The notes under the pieces were generated by a model that searched no databases, was not told the DNA's origin, and saw only the letters and a list, made by a program, of their open reading frames with translations. This document shows positions 8,679-18,172 of a stretch of DNA of 64,000 bases, in pieces. The stretch spans positions 52,451-116,450 of the forward strand of contig JAFRLY010000001.1 of the NCBI GenBank assembly GCA_017431005.1. The letters are read 5' to 3'. Origin of the DNA: Clostridia bacterium (GTDB lineage: Bacteria > Bacillota > Clostridia > Christensenellales > Aristaeellaceae). The first letter of the stretch is position 1. The number at the start of each line of letters is the position of its first letter. Made by a program: the position numbers and the translations under genes.

Positions 8679-9911
8679 ATGCCTGAGCAGGCTAAGCTTT
8701 CAGATCCGTCCGGCCGCGGCAGGGTGGACGGGTACAAGGTTATTTTCCCGCAGATGCAGCATCCCTATACGGAAGAGGAAATACAGGCGGTCGTTTCCGT
8801 TATGCGGAATGCGGAGGGCCAGACCCAGGGCAAATACCTGGAGCAGTTTGAGAAGGATTTTGCCGCCTTTGTCGGCGCGAAGTACGCCTTCGGCGTCAAT
8901 AACTGCACCAACGCGCTGAAGCTGGCGGCGATTTTCTGCCATATTCAGCCGGGCGATGAGGTGATTATTCCGGCCTATACCTACTGCGCTTCCGCGATTC
9001 CCTTCGGCGATCTGGGAGCCAGAATCGTATGGGCGGATATCCATCCGGAAACCTGGACCATCGATCCGGACGATTTTGAACGGAAGATTACGGATAAAAC
9101 CAAGGCGGTTGTGGCCGTTCACCTGCTGGGCATTCCCTGCGATATGAAGCGCATTGTGGATATTGCGCGCCGTCACGGCATCAAAGTGGTGGAGGACTGC
9201 GCCCAGGCGCTGGACTGCCGGATCGACGGGCAGCATGTGGGCACCTTCGGCGACTTTGGCTGCTTCAGCTTCCATGCGGCCAAGACGATGACGACGCTGG
9301 GCGAAGGCGGCATGTTTGTCTGCCAGGACGATGAAATCGCGCATCAGGTGCCGGGCATCCGGCATAACGGGCTCTGCGCGTTCCAGGGGCCGAGGGAGCG
9401 CTTCTGGAAGCCCGCGATGAGCAACGTCGATGAATTCCTGGAGGACCGCTGGCCGCAGAACTTCTGCATCGGCGAGGCGCAGTGCGCGCTGGGCTCCGTG
9501 CAGCTCAAATCCGTGATTGCCAACAATGACATTCTGATTGAGCAGGACAGGCGGATCCGGGAATGGCTTAAGGATGTGCCGGAGATTTCCTTCCCTGCGA
9601 TCGTGGAAGGCGGCCGCTATGTGGTGCATCAGTATATTATGCACTATGACGGCAGCAGGAGCGGAAAGACCAGGGATGACCTGCTGGATCTGATGACGCA
9701 GAAATACGGCGTGCGCTGCATCGTGCAGTATTATCCGCTGTACCGGTATCCGCTTTTCCGGAAAAAGGGAATGGGCGCCTATGACTGCCCGGTGCTGGAC
9801 GCCTGGTGGGATAACAGCTTCTCGTTCCCCTGGTGGTGTGGCATTGACGATGAAAGCATGCGCATTATGTGCGAGGGACTGAAGGCCGCCGTGGAGGAGC
9901 TGCGCGGCTGA
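8679..9911 (+). CDS. DegT/DnrJ/EryC1/StrS-family sugar aminotransferase
   Basis: 410 aa, start ATG 8679 behind GGGGGAGGAATTCAGT. Fold type I PLP enzyme: the pyridoxal-binding aspartate lies in VVEDCAQALDC and the Schiff-base lysine is K202 in FHAAKTMTTLGEGGM, both standard for the DegT family. Members transaminate keto sugars to amino sugars, or act as dehydratases. Its place between an importer and a DapA-like aldolase within a catabolic locus is unusual, since most DegT enzymes serve antibiotic or surface-glycan synthesis; it might run in the degradative direction. Specific substrate not readable. Confidence 0.85.
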   Translation: MPEQAKLSDPSGRGRVDGYKVIFPQMQHPYTEEEIQAVVSVMRNAEGQTQGKYLEQFEKDFAAFVGAKYAFGVNNCTNALKLAAIFCHIQPGDEVIIPAYTYCASAIPFGDLGARIVWADIHPETWTIDPDDFERKITDKTKAVVAVHLLGIPCDMKRIVDIARRHGIKVVEDCAQALDCRIDGQHVGTFGDFGCFSFHAAKTMTTLGEGGMFVCQDDEIAHQVPGIRHNGLCAFQGPRERFWKPAMSNVDEFLEDRWPQNFCIGEAQCALGSVQLKSVIANNDILIEQDRRIREWLKDVPEISFPAIVEGGRYVVHQYIMHYDGSRSGKTRDDLLDLMTQKYGVRCIVQYYPLYRYPLFRKKGMGAYDCPVLDAWWDNSFSFPWWCGIDDESMRIMCEGLKAAVEELRG

Positions 9912-9933
9912 ACGGAAAACCGGAACTGAACAG

Positions 9934-9984
9934 GCGGTCGAAAAGGCAGTGACCGTGAAACCGCTGCCTTTCGGCCGCTTTATT
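9934..9984 (+). terminator. terminator-like hairpin before the aldolase gene
   Basis: Long stem pairing GCGGTCGAAAAGGCAG with CTGCCTTTCGGCCGC (a few mismatches), followed by TTTATT. It lies in the 97-bp gap before the DapA-family gene and may partially end transcripts of the aminotransferase gene. Confidence 0.5.
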
Positions 9985-10008
9985 ATAAAAAAAGAAGGAT
10001 GAAAGCAA

Positions 10009-10908
10009 ATGAATGCAGAAAAATTCCGGGGGATTGTCGTGCCGGTGGTAAACCCGTGCACACCCGATGACGGGGTGGATGAGGAAGCGCTGATGCGTTT
10101 TTATGCCCGGCTGGAAAAGGCGCCGGTTCAGGGCCTGTATATTAACGGAGGCACCGGCGACGGCGGCAGCCTGACCCGGGAAGAGCGGGAAAGGACGGCG
10201 GAGCTGCTGCTGCCTGAAATGAAAAAAGCAAGGCGCTGCGCCATTGTGCATGTGGGGCAGACCACCACGCGCCAGGCGGTTCTTCTGGCGGAGCACGCCA
10301 TGAAGCACGGGGCGGACGCGGTCGCCAGCATTCCTCCCCGGAAGGGCTGGGATCAGGTGGAAGCCTATTACCGGACCCTGGCGGCGACCGGAGCGCCGGT
10401 GTTTGTGTATTATATTCCCGGCGTGACCGGCATGACGGCCGGCCTGAACGAGATGAAACGCATCCTGGATATTCCGGGGGTTGCGGGGCTGAAGCTCAGC
10501 GACTGGAATGTTTTTCTGCTCAGGCAGGTAAAGCTGGCTTATCCGGAGAAAATCGTATACTCCGGCTTTGACGAGATGCTGCTGCCCGGGCTGCTGTACG
10601 GCGCGGACGGCTGCATCGGCACATGGGAAAACCTGCTTCCGGAGCTGTATGCCAAAGTGTATCAGCTGATCCGCGCGGGACGGACGGAGGAAGCCCGCCC
10701 GCTGGGCGAGGCCTTCACCGCTTTCCTGGCGGTCGGGTGGCGGTACGGCATTATTGACACCTTTGAGGAGCTGATGCGCGCGAAGGGCTATGCGCAGCGC
10801 TGCTTCCGCGGACCGTCCTCCTGGTATCCCGGAAAGGTTCCGGCGGAGGTTGTGGCGGAGCTTCTGGGGCGGATGGACGAAATCAACAAAATGGTACAAT
10901 CTGTATAA
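10009..10908 (+). CDS. DapA/N-acetylneuraminate-lyase-family aldolase
   Basis: 299 aa, the usual length for class I aldolases of the DHDPS/NAL superfamily. The active-site pattern is present: NGGTGDGG substitutes for the GTTGE/GSTGE phosphate-like loop, VYYIPG carries the catalytic tyrosine, and K162 in GLKLSDWN is the Schiff-base lysine. The family condenses or cleaves pyruvate with an aldehyde (dihydrodipicolinate synthase, N-acetylneuraminate lyase, 2-keto-3-deoxy-gluconate aldolase). In a locus with sialidase-fold proteins, a lyase for a keto-deoxy sugar acid is more likely than lysine synthesis. No nanE or nanK-like partner is visible, so plain sialate catabolism is not shown. Confidence 0.85.
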   Translation: MNAEKFRGIVVPVVNPCTPDDGVDEEALMRFYARLEKAPVQGLYINGGTGDGGSLTREERERTAELLLPEMKKARRCAIVHVGQTTTRQAVLLAEHAMKHGADAVASIPPRKGWDQVEAYYRTLAATGAPVFVYYIPGVTGMTAGLNEMKRILDIPGVAGLKLSDWNVFLLRQVKLAYPEKIVYSGFDEMLLPGLLYGADGCIGTWENLLPELYAKVYQLIRAGRTEEARPLGEAFTAFLAVGWRYGIIDTFEELMRAKGYAQRCFRGPSSWYPGKVPAEVVAELLGRMDEINKMVQSV

Positions 10909-10927
10909 GGAAATACAGGAGGCTTCC

Positions 10928-11842
10928 ATGGAATATGCAGTGATTCCGGGCACGGAGATGAAGGTCAGCCGTTTATGCCTGGGAACCATGACGTTCGGCG
11001 TGCCGGTGCCGGAGGCGGAGGCTGTCCGGCTGACAAGGTTCGCGCTGGACGCCTGCGGGATCAATTTTATCGACACGGCGAATATGTACGAGGGCTACAA
11101 CCGCTCGGCGGGCAGCGCGGGCGGCGTGGCGGAGGAAATTGTGGGGAAGGCCGCGGAGGGGCGGCGGAGCGATTTCGTGATCGCCACAAAGCTGGGAATG
11201 AAAGTCGGCGCCGCTCCGGAGGATGACATGACGAGCCCCGCGGCGGTCCGCATCCAGCTGACCCGCAGCCTGAAGCGGCTGAAAACTGATTATGTGGACG
11301 TGTATTATCTGCATCGCTTTGACCCTGTCACACCGCCGGGGGAAATTGCCCGCGCGATGGGAGAGGAGCTGAAGGCGGGGCGCATCCGGGCCTGGGGCGT
11401 AAGCAATTACACCTGCGGACAGCTGAAGGCGCTGATCGCGGCGGCCCGGGAGGAAAACGTGCCGCAGCCGGTGCTGTGCCAGCCCCAGATGAGCCTGCTC
11501 TGCCAAGGGCCGCTGGAGGACCTGGTGCCGTACTGCCGGGAACGGGGAATGGGCGTCGTGCCGTATCAGGTGCTGCACGGCGGTTATCTGACCGGAAAGT
11601 ACCGCGCCGTAACCGACGCTCCGGCCGGAAGCCGGATGGCGGAAAAACCGGGCTGGATGAAGCCGATGACCGAAGCGGACTGGGAGATTGTGGAGAATGC
11701 CCGCCGGGAGGCCGCGCAGGCCGGCCTGACAATGGCGCAGTATGCCCTGCGCTGGGCGCTTTCGCAGCAGGGTGTTACCAGCGCCCTGATCGGCGTGAAG
11801 CGGGAGGAACAGATCAAGGAGGCGGCGGAAGCGCTTGCCTGA
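10928..11842 (+). CDS. aldo-keto reductase
   Basis: 304 aa TIM-barrel NAD(P)H oxidoreductase. The start is ATG 10928 behind ACAGGAGGCTTCC, 19 bp after the aldolase gene. Signature segments: FIDTANMYEGYNR contains the catalytic Asp and Tyr (DxAxxY), and DVYYLHRFDP the conserved His; the C-terminal cofactor site reads GVTSALIGVKREEQ. Likely reduces an aldehyde produced by the neighbouring aldolase, or oxidises a sugar, but AKRs are broad in substrate. Translationally close to the genes on both sides, so part of the operon. Confidence 0.88.
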   Translation: MEYAVIPGTEMKVSRLCLGTMTFGVPVPEAEAVRLTRFALDACGINFIDTANMYEGYNRSAGSAGGVAEEIVGKAAEGRRSDFVIATKLGMKVGAAPEDDMTSPAAVRIQLTRSLKRLKTDYVDVYYLHRFDPVTPPGEIARAMGEELKAGRIRAWGVSNYTCGQLKALIAAAREENVPQPVLCQPQMSLLCQGPLEDLVPYCRERGMGVVPYQVLHGGYLTGKYRAVTDAPAGSRMAEKPGWMKPMTEADWEIVENARREAAQAGLTMAQYALRWALSQQGVTSALIGVKREEQIKEAAEALA

Positions 11843-11851
11843 GGAAGAATT

Positions 11852-13648
11852 ATGGCCAGAGAGATTCCATGGAAGGGCTTTTTCCGGGCCGCGCCGGTTT
11901 ATGTGCCGTCCGCGCGCCCGGGCTGCACGGCCTGGGTGACCGTCTTTACCCGGCCGGACGGCGATATCGGCCTGAGCTTTGATGAAACCCTGCGGGAAAG
12001 GAATCCCGCGTTTCAGAAAACAAGGCTGGAAATGGCTGAGGCGGCCTGTGTGCCGGTTTCCTACGGCTCCGTGGAGTGCGGAACGGAGGACCTGACGGTG
12101 TACCGGGTGTTCATGCGCTCCTCAGACGGGCTGCATTTTACGGAAACGGGGCGCTGCCTGCGGGCCCGGAGCGCCTACTGCTGCGCGGCGCTGCCGGACG
12201 GACGGCTGATCGGCTTTGACGTTCCCCGCCGCAATGATGACGGCACTGCCTGGGCGGACTGGCTGCGGGTGCAGGTCAGTGAGGACGGCGGAAGCACCTG
12301 GACAGGGGAGCGCAGGCTTCTGCAGGGGAATGTTCCCTATATGTGGCGGGTGCGCACCCTGCGGGACGGTACGATTCTGCTGCTGCTCAGCCTGCAGGGC
12401 TCTCCCTGGGGAGCGGGCCGGGAGCGGAGCACGCGCCACACCGCACTTCCGGGGGAAACGCAGCTGAACCGGATTCAGGCCTGCTTTATGACAACCCGGG
12501 ACGGCGTGCATTTTTCCGGCCCGCATTATATTCTCCCGGGCATCGGCGCGCATGAGTATGACGTGTGTGAGCCGGAGGACGGATGTCTCCTGTTTATTGC
12601 CGGCGACGTGCAGGGGACGCCCGCGGGCAGGCAGGAGGTGCGCCTGACCGCGGACGGATGGATCAACGGCCCGCTTCTGCCGGTTCACGAAGGCGCGCCG
12701 CTGAATCCGCGGCGTGATCCGCAGGGGGGCTGCATACCGGAAACCCTGGTCTGGGACAGCGCCGCGGGCTGTATCATCGGCTACCGGCGCAATATGGGCT
12801 ATTCCCTGTCGGCAGACCGGGGGGATACCTGGGTGCGCACGGATCCCGAGGGGGAGCTTCCCAGGCTGTATCAGCCCGTGATGATGAATCTGCCCGGCGG
12901 GCTGATCGGCACCTACGGGCATGTGGGCGGGGACAACGGCTTTGGCCACCAGGATATGTGCATCTGGGGTCAGGTGCTTCGCCCGGACTGCGCGGCGGCG
13001 CTGCCGGCCGGCGCGTCGCTGACGCTGTCGCGCTGCATGAACGCGAAGAAGGACCGTTACATCAATGTGTTTGAGGCCCGCCTGTCCTGCCGGGACAGAA
13101 ATCCGGCAGGGAAGAAGCTGCGCTTTCACTTTCAGCCCTTCTGGGATGAGGACGGATCGGTCAATACCTGCCCGCTGCGGGAGTCGGCGCTGACGGCGGA
13201 GGCGGAAACGGACGGAGAGGGACGCGCCCGGGCGCATGCTTTCTGGTTTGACGGAACCGCGGATATCCATGCCGCCTACCGCGTAGGCGTCAGCTGGCCG
13301 GGCGACGGTGAAATCGCCTCCTGCGAGGGACCGGAGATGACGGTGCTGCCGCTGACGCCCCGGCGGGGGAATCCGTTCCCTTACGACGCCTTTTTCGCGG
13401 AGGGAACGTTGTTCCTCTCGCCTGCCTTTCTGCGGGACTGGCCGGACGCGCTCAGCCGCCTGCAGGCGGTCACGGGACAGGAGGAGCTTCCGCCCGGCGT
13501 GCTTCCCGGGGAGGCCGCGGCAAGGCTGGAGGCCTGCGGCGTGCTGAACAGGGAACCGGACGGCAGCCTGCGCTGGGTCCGGAGCGTGCATGCCCCGCGG
13601 CTGCTGAATGATGTCAGACCCATGCTTTCGGGCGATGAATATGTGTAA
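11852..13648 (+). CDS. sialidase-fold (BNR/Asp-box) protein with extra C-terminal region
   Basis: 598 aa. Asp-box motifs (SxDxGxTW) are seen as SEDGGSTW near residue 146 and SADRGDTW near residue 320, marking a six-bladed beta-propeller of the sialidase/neuraminidase superfamily. There is no signal peptide, so it is probably cytoplasmic and acts on imported oligosaccharide, or is exported by another route. The last 200 residues are not part of a propeller by eye and are unassigned. Cysteine-rich for such a protein. True sialidase activity is not assured: the arginine triad cannot be placed without alignment, and many BNR proteins in such loci act on other acidic or branched sugars. Confidence 0.65.
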   Translation: MAREIPWKGFFRAAPVYVPSARPGCTAWVTVFTRPDGDIGLSFDETLRERNPAFQKTRLEMAEAACVPVSYGSVECGTEDLTVYRVFMRSSDGLHFTETGRCLRARSAYCCAALPDGRLIGFDVPRRNDDGTAWADWLRVQVSEDGGSTWTGERRLLQGNVPYMWRVRTLRDGTILLLLSLQGSPWGAGRERSTRHTALPGETQLNRIQACFMTTRDGVHFSGPHYILPGIGAHEYDVCEPEDGCLLFIAGDVQGTPAGRQEVRLTADGWINGPLLPVHEGAPLNPRRDPQGGCIPETLVWDSAAGCIIGYRRNMGYSLSADRGDTWVRTDPEGELPRLYQPVMMNLPGGLIGTYGHVGGDNGFGHQDMCIWGQVLRPDCAAALPAGASLTLSRCMNAKKDRYINVFEARLSCRDRNPAGKKLRFHFQPFWDEDGSVNTCPLRESALTAEAETDGEGRARAHAFWFDGTADIHAAYRVGVSWPGDGEIASCEGPEMTVLPLTPRRGNPFPYDAFFAEGTLFLSPAFLRDWPDALSRLQAVTGQEELPPGVLPGEAAARLEACGVLNREPDGSLRWVRSVHAPRLLNDVRPMLSGDEYV

Positions 13649-13663
13649 AAAGGAGCTCGGCTT

Positions 13664-15076
13664 ATGGATTTCGGCGTAACAATCACCTCCGGGGCGCGCC
13701 CCTGGCAGATTTTCCAGCAGTCGGAGGACGGAACGGCGGCCATTCACCTGAAGGGCAGATGCTCCCGGGTCCGTCTGTCCCAGGAGCTGCCCCTGTCGTT
13801 TCAGCGGATCACGGACCGTCCGGTGACGGCCGTGAAGGTCCGGGTGGCGCTGGAGGAGACGGGCGAGGATATCATTCCCTGGACGATGTGCCGGTTTTCG
13901 GACGAGAGCTGGGAGGCTGATCTTTCCGGCGTTCCGGCGGGCGGCCCTTACAGAATCGAAACCTATATGGAATATGAGGGCTGGGACGGGCTGTCCTGCA
14001 CCCGGGGGGACATGGTTCATCACATCGGCGTGGGGGATATCTACGTCATTGCCGGCCAGAGCAACGCGGCGGGACGGGCGAAGGGTCCGGTGGCGGATAT
14101 GCCGGATCTGAATGTGCATGTGCTTCGCTCCAGCGGCGAATGGGATCTGGCGACGCATCCGCTGGGCGAAACCACAGCCGCGGTGCACGTCGGGCATTAC
14201 GAGAACCATAATCCGGGGCACAGCCCCTGGCTGCATTTTGCCAAAAGGCTCAGCCGGGAGCTGGGCTATCCCATCGGCCTGGTGCCCTGCGCCTACGGCG
14301 GCGCCCCGCTGCGCTGGTGGAATCCGGAGGAAAACGGTGCCCTGCTGCGCAACATGATGGAAATGCTGGAGGACGGCGCGGTCCGTCCCCGGGCGGTCCT
14401 GTGGGTGCAGGGAGAGGCGGAAGGCTTTGAGGACAGCGCGGAAACCTATCTGCAGCGCTTCAGCAGCTTTGTCGGCGCTGTGCGCCGGGAGCTGAACGAT
14501 CCCGGGCTGCCCTTTGTCACCGTGCAGATCAACCGCTGCATGACGGAAGGCAATGAAAAGCTGGATCGTCAGTGGGGAATGGTGAGGGAGGCGCAGCGCC
14601 GGGCCTGGCATACTCTGGGAAATGTGCTGCTGGTGCCCTCCGAGGACGTGGCTCTGTATGATTTTATCCACAATTCGGCCCAGGGCAATCTGGTCATCGG
14701 GGAGCGCTGCGCCAGGGCGGTGCTGGCCGAATATTTCGGGAAACGCTATGACTGGAAGGCCCCGGAAATTGAGAGCGCGGTGAAAACGGGTCCGGACACG
14801 GTGCGGATCCGGTTCTCCCGCATCCGGAACTGGCTGAATCCCTATGACGTGACGGCGGACCGGCTGCCGGTCGAGGCGGAGGACGGGGAGGGGCTGATGC
14901 GCCCCGTATCGTATCAGACCGGACGGGACACCCTGACGCTGACCTTCGGGCGCCCGCTGCGGGGCAGCGCCCGGGTTCACGGCATGTGGCGCATGGATCC
15001 GGGGCCCGCTGTTCCCTGCGACTGCATGCGGCTGCCTGTCCTGGCCTGGTATGACTTTCCTGTATCGGAGGCCTGA
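13664..15076 (+). CDS. sialate O-acetylesterase-type carbohydrate esterase (SASA domain)
   Basis: 470 aa, start ATG behind AAAAGGAGCTCGGCTT. The SGNH-like block I reads YVIAGQSNAAGR around residue 128 with the nucleophile serine in GQSN, and block V-like WVQGEAEG appears near residue 247, matching the SASA (DUF303) family that removes acetyl groups from sugars. The N-terminal 120 residues form a separate beta-rich domain, as in sialate 9-O-acetylesterases. No signal peptide is visible, fitting an intracellular role after uptake. Sits between a sialidase-fold protein and an unassigned hydrolase; it ends one base before the next ATG, so translation is coupled. Confidence 0.75.
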   Translation: MDFGVTITSGARPWQIFQQSEDGTAAIHLKGRCSRVRLSQELPLSFQRITDRPVTAVKVRVALEETGEDIIPWTMCRFSDESWEADLSGVPAGGPYRIETYMEYEGWDGLSCTRGDMVHHIGVGDIYVIAGQSNAAGRAKGPVADMPDLNVHVLRSSGEWDLATHPLGETTAAVHVGHYENHNPGHSPWLHFAKRLSRELGYPIGLVPCAYGGAPLRWWNPEENGALLRNMMEMLEDGAVRPRAVLWVQGEAEGFEDSAETYLQRFSSFVGAVRRELNDPGLPFVTVQINRCMTEGNEKLDRQWGMVREAQRRAWHTLGNVLLVPSEDVALYDFIHNSAQGNLVIGERCARAVLAEYFGKRYDWKAPEIESAVKTGPDTVRIRFSRIRNWLNPYDVTADRLPVEAEDGEGLMRPVSYQTGRDTLTLTFGRPLRGSARVHGMWRMDPGPAVPCDCMRLPVLAWYDFPVSEA

Positions 15077-17098
15077 ATGAGCGAATCCTATCGGTACATT
15101 TTCCGGTTTTGCTGCGATCCCGGCTTTAATGACCGGGAGGAAACCGAAGCGCTGATGCGCCTGGCGGAAAAAGCGGAGATCGACGATGTGTGCGTGTTCG
15201 CCAACGTGCAGGAGCTGAACACCGGCCATATGACGTACGGCGAGCAGGAAACCTGGCTGCGCCTGATGTCGGATCTGATTCCGCGGCTGAAGGAAAAGGG
15301 CATCACCCTGTCCGTGAATCAGTGGCACAGCGTCATGCATGCCGATCTGGGCAAGGAGCTGCGGCCGGATCAGCCTTTCCGGCGGATGGTGGATCCCCGG
15401 GGGCATGAGGCTTCGCTCTGTGTGTGCCCCCTCTGCGCGGAATGGCAGCGGTATATCGCCGGCCTGTACGCGCGGTATGCCCGTCTGGACGCGTCCGTCC
15501 TGTGGGTGGAGGACGATTTCCGGCTGCACAATCATGATCCGCTGGTCTGGGGCGGATGCTTCTGCGCGGAGCATATGCGGATTTACAGTGAAAAGGCCGG
15601 TAAAAAGCTGACGCGGGAGGAGTTTGTCGCCGGCGTGCTGCGGCCCGGCGCGCCGCACCCCTACCGGAAAATCTGGCTGGAGACCGCCCGGGAAACCATG
15701 GTTTCCGCGGCGCGGGCCATCGCGGACGCGGTGAGAGAGGTCAACCGGACGGTCCGGATCGGCCTGATGAGCAGCGTGCCGCAGATTCACGCGGCGGAGG
15801 GGCGGGACTGGCCGCTCCTGCTGAAAACGCTGTCGGCGGGGCAGCCGCCTGTATGCCGGGTGCATCTGCCCGCCTATCAGGAGATGGCTCCGGGAGCCTA
15901 CCTGACCCGCTTCAATCTGGTGTCCATGCTTTGCGCCGCGCTGCTGCCGGAGCATACGGAAATCTATCCCGAGCTGGAAAACTATCCTTATTCCCTGTTT
16001 GCCAAGTCCCGGAAATTCACGCGGTTCCAGCTGATCAGCGCCATGCCTCTGAACCTGAAGGGCATGACCATAGATCTGTATGATCTGAACGGAAACGGCA
16101 TTGTGCCGGAGGACGGGTATGAGGACATGCTGCGGCAGACCAAGCCGTTCCTGAACCGGATGCTGCGTTCCGGAGCGTTTCAGGGCAAAAGGCTGGGGGT
16201 CCGGGTGCTGGTTTGCCAGGACAGCAGCTTCACCCTGCATACCTCCCGCGGGGAGTCGATGGAGGAGCTGTATCCCCGGGACGCCTTCTTCGGCGGCCTG
16301 CTGCCGGCCCTGGGCATTCCCTTCGCCTACGCGGTTTCTCCCGACCTGTCCGGGGAAACGGTGGCCGTCTCGGGCCAGGTGCTGCGGAATTACACCGCGG
16401 AGGAAATTGAAAAGCTGTTCGCGCGCAATGTCATCCTGATGGACGGCGAGGCCGCGGAGACGCTCACGGACCTGGGCCTCGGAAGGCTGGCCGGGCTTCG
16501 CTCTGTACGATGGATGCGGCAGAACGGCGGAGAATACACCTATGAGGAGACGGTTCCCGGCTTTGTCTGCCGGGGACGGGAACGGGCGCGCGCTTCGGCT
16601 GTGATTTCCGCGTGCGACGCGGCGGCGGCGGAGTATCTGCCGGACGCGCAGGTGCGGGAGTTTACCGCCTTCCATGATGCCTTCCGCCGCCGCACGGCGC
16701 CCGGGCAGACCCTTGCCGGCGGCCGGGTGATTCTTTTTCCCTTCGGGCACTGTGAGGGAATCATGGAGATTCCGCCCATGCTGCTGAGCGCAGCCCGGCA
16801 GGAGATTCTGCAGGAGATGCTGCGCTGCGCGGGATGCGCGCTGCCGATGGCGGAGAAGGTTCCGTACCTGATGCTTTACGGATACGAAACAGAAAACAAC
16901 CGCTGGCTGTACGCGGTGAACGGGGCGGCGGACGATGCGGAGCATGCCGTCGTTTCGCTGCCCTGGCCGGCGGAAAAAATCTCGTGGGACTCCTCTTCCG
17001 CGTCCGCCGCGGCGGCGCTCCGGGAGGACGGCTCCCTGGACATCAGCCTGCCGGCCATGGAGGCAATGCTGATCTGCCTGGATAAAAACGGAGGGTGA
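15077..17098 (+). CDS. putative TIM-barrel glycoside hydrolase of unassigned family
   Basis: 673 aa. I do not recognise a named family. The N-terminal part (residues 1-200) has the alternating hydrophobic strand pattern of a TIM barrel, with acidic WVEDDFRLHNHD near residue 147 as a plausible catalytic strand, and a cysteine group CVCPLC then CFCAEHM around 119-165 that could bind a metal, as in GH42-type beta-galactosidases. The middle (residues 370-460) looks like a trimerisation or amidotransferase-like domain, and the end is a small beta domain, which together recall GH42 architecture. No signal peptide. Start ATG directly follows the stop of the esterase gene, with GGAGGCCTGA as ribosome binding site. 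Function inferred only from context and fold impression. Confidence 0.5.
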   Translation: MSESYRYIFRFCCDPGFNDREETEALMRLAEKAEIDDVCVFANVQELNTGHMTYGEQETWLRLMSDLIPRLKEKGITLSVNQWHSVMHADLGKELRPDQPFRRMVDPRGHEASLCVCPLCAEWQRYIAGLYARYARLDASVLWVEDDFRLHNHDPLVWGGCFCAEHMRIYSEKAGKKLTREEFVAGVLRPGAPHPYRKIWLETARETMVSAARAIADAVREVNRTVRIGLMSSVPQIHAAEGRDWPLLLKTLSAGQPPVCRVHLPAYQEMAPGAYLTRFNLVSMLCAALLPEHTEIYPELENYPYSLFAKSRKFTRFQLISAMPLNLKGMTIDLYDLNGNGIVPEDGYEDMLRQTKPFLNRMLRSGAFQGKRLGVRVLVCQDSSFTLHTSRGESMEELYPRDAFFGGLLPALGIPFAYAVSPDLSGETVAVSGQVLRNYTAEEIEKLFARNVILMDGEAAETLTDLGLGRLAGLRSVRWMRQNGGEYTYEETVPGFVCRGRERARASAVISACDAAAAEYLPDAQVREFTAFHDAFRRRTAPGQTLAGGRVILFPFGHCEGIMEIPPMLLSAARQEILQEMLRCAGCALPMAEKVPYLMLYGYETENNRWLYAVNGAADDAEHAVVSLPWPAEKISWDSSSASAAAALREDGSLDISLPAMEAMLICLDKNGG

Positions 17099-17103
17099 GA
17101 AGC

Positions 17104-18150
17104 TTGAAAGCGAAAATCGTGGACCGGAGATGGGTTGTGGAATGGTTTGACGAGCGGCAGTGCTATCATATGCCCAGCCTGACCCGGGCGGACAACGGCA
17201 ATCTGGTGGCGGTGTGGAACGGCGGCTTTCTGCAGTGGAACGGCGATCCCATGGGCCGTGACGCCAAGGACTGGGTATCCGTTCTGATGCCCGGCGCGGA
17301 CAAATGGTCGGAGCCGGACGCGGTGGGCTGCGATATCCGTTATTGCTGCCACGACCCGGTTTTCATCAAAAACAAAAAGGGCGAGATCATTCTGCTGTTC
17401 GCGAAATTCCTGGATACAGAAGTGAATTTCGCCACCTGGTGCAACGGACGGGATGAGCTGTGGACCCGGAAATCCCGGGACGGCGGGATCACCTGGGAAC
17501 CCGCCCGCCCTGCCGGCATTTCCTCCGGCCATGCCTCCAACGACAGCGTGCTGCTGCCGGACGGCACCATTGTACTGGCTTCGACCAGCAGCGAACTGCC
17601 CGACAGATATTTCGGGGCGGTGCGCGTCTATCTTTCCCGTGACGACGGGGAAACATGGGAAAAGGGCCCGATCCTGTCGGCAAAGGACGGAAACCTGATC
17701 CGGGAACCCGCCCTGGTGCTGAGACCGGGCGGCGTGATCCGCATGTTTACCAGAACCTGTCCCGGCACAACGGGCTGGGGAGCGGGCATCCGGTCCCTGA
17801 CCAGCTATACGGCTGAAAGCAGGGACGGCGGCAGAACCTGGACGGAGCCTGTGCCGACCTCCATTGTGAACAATGAATCAAAAATTGACGCGGTCTCCTG
17901 GGACGATCAGACCATTCTGATGGCCTATAACGATACGCCCGTGGCGGACTGGCATGAGCGCAGCCCGCTGTCGCTTGCGTATTCCGCGGATGAGGGGAAA
18001 ACCTGGGAGAAGCTGCTGGATGTGGCGCCGGCCCCCGGCAACAAATGCCAGCCGGCGATGTGCAAGGGGCCCGACGGCCTGCTGCATATCATTTATATGC
18101 ACCGGCACACCGCCATCGAGCATGTCCGGGTGGAAATCACGGAAGCGTGA
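17104..18150 (+). CDS. exo-sialidase-like BNR-repeat protein
   Basis: 348 aa with four clear Asp boxes: SRDGGITW, SRDDGETW, SRDGGRTW and SADEGKTW, evenly spaced, so a complete sialidase-fold propeller. No signal peptide. I chose TTG 17104 as start because GGAGG lies nine bases upstream; a GTG nine bases earlier overlaps that binding site. It is the last gene of the rightward operon and is followed by a terminator-like hairpin. Fold is clear; substrate (sialic acid or another terminal sugar) is not. Confidence 0.75.
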   Translation: MKAKIVDRRWVVEWFDERQCYHMPSLTRADNGNLVAVWNGGFLQWNGDPMGRDAKDWVSVLMPGADKWSEPDAVGCDIRYCCHDPVFIKNKKGEIILLFAKFLDTEVNFATWCNGRDELWTRKSRDGGITWEPARPAGISSGHASNDSVLLPDGTIVLASTSSELPDRYFGAVRVYLSRDDGETWEKGPILSAKDGNLIREPALVLRPGGVIRMFTRTCPGTTGWGAGIRSLTSYTAESRDGGRTWTEPVPTSIVNNESKIDAVSWDDQTILMAYNDTPVADWHERSPLSLAYSADEGKTWEKLLDVAPAPGNKCQPAMCKGPDGLLHIIYMHRHTAIEHVRVEITEA

Positions 18151-18172
18151 GAAATCCCCGGACGCAAAAAAC

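Noticed and set aside
12122-16945. A 1607-codon open frame on the minus strand
   Set aside because: It lies antisense to four well-supported genes; its composition is that of the shadow frame of GC-rich coding sequence (His, Arg, Gly, Pro-rich) and no domain is seen.
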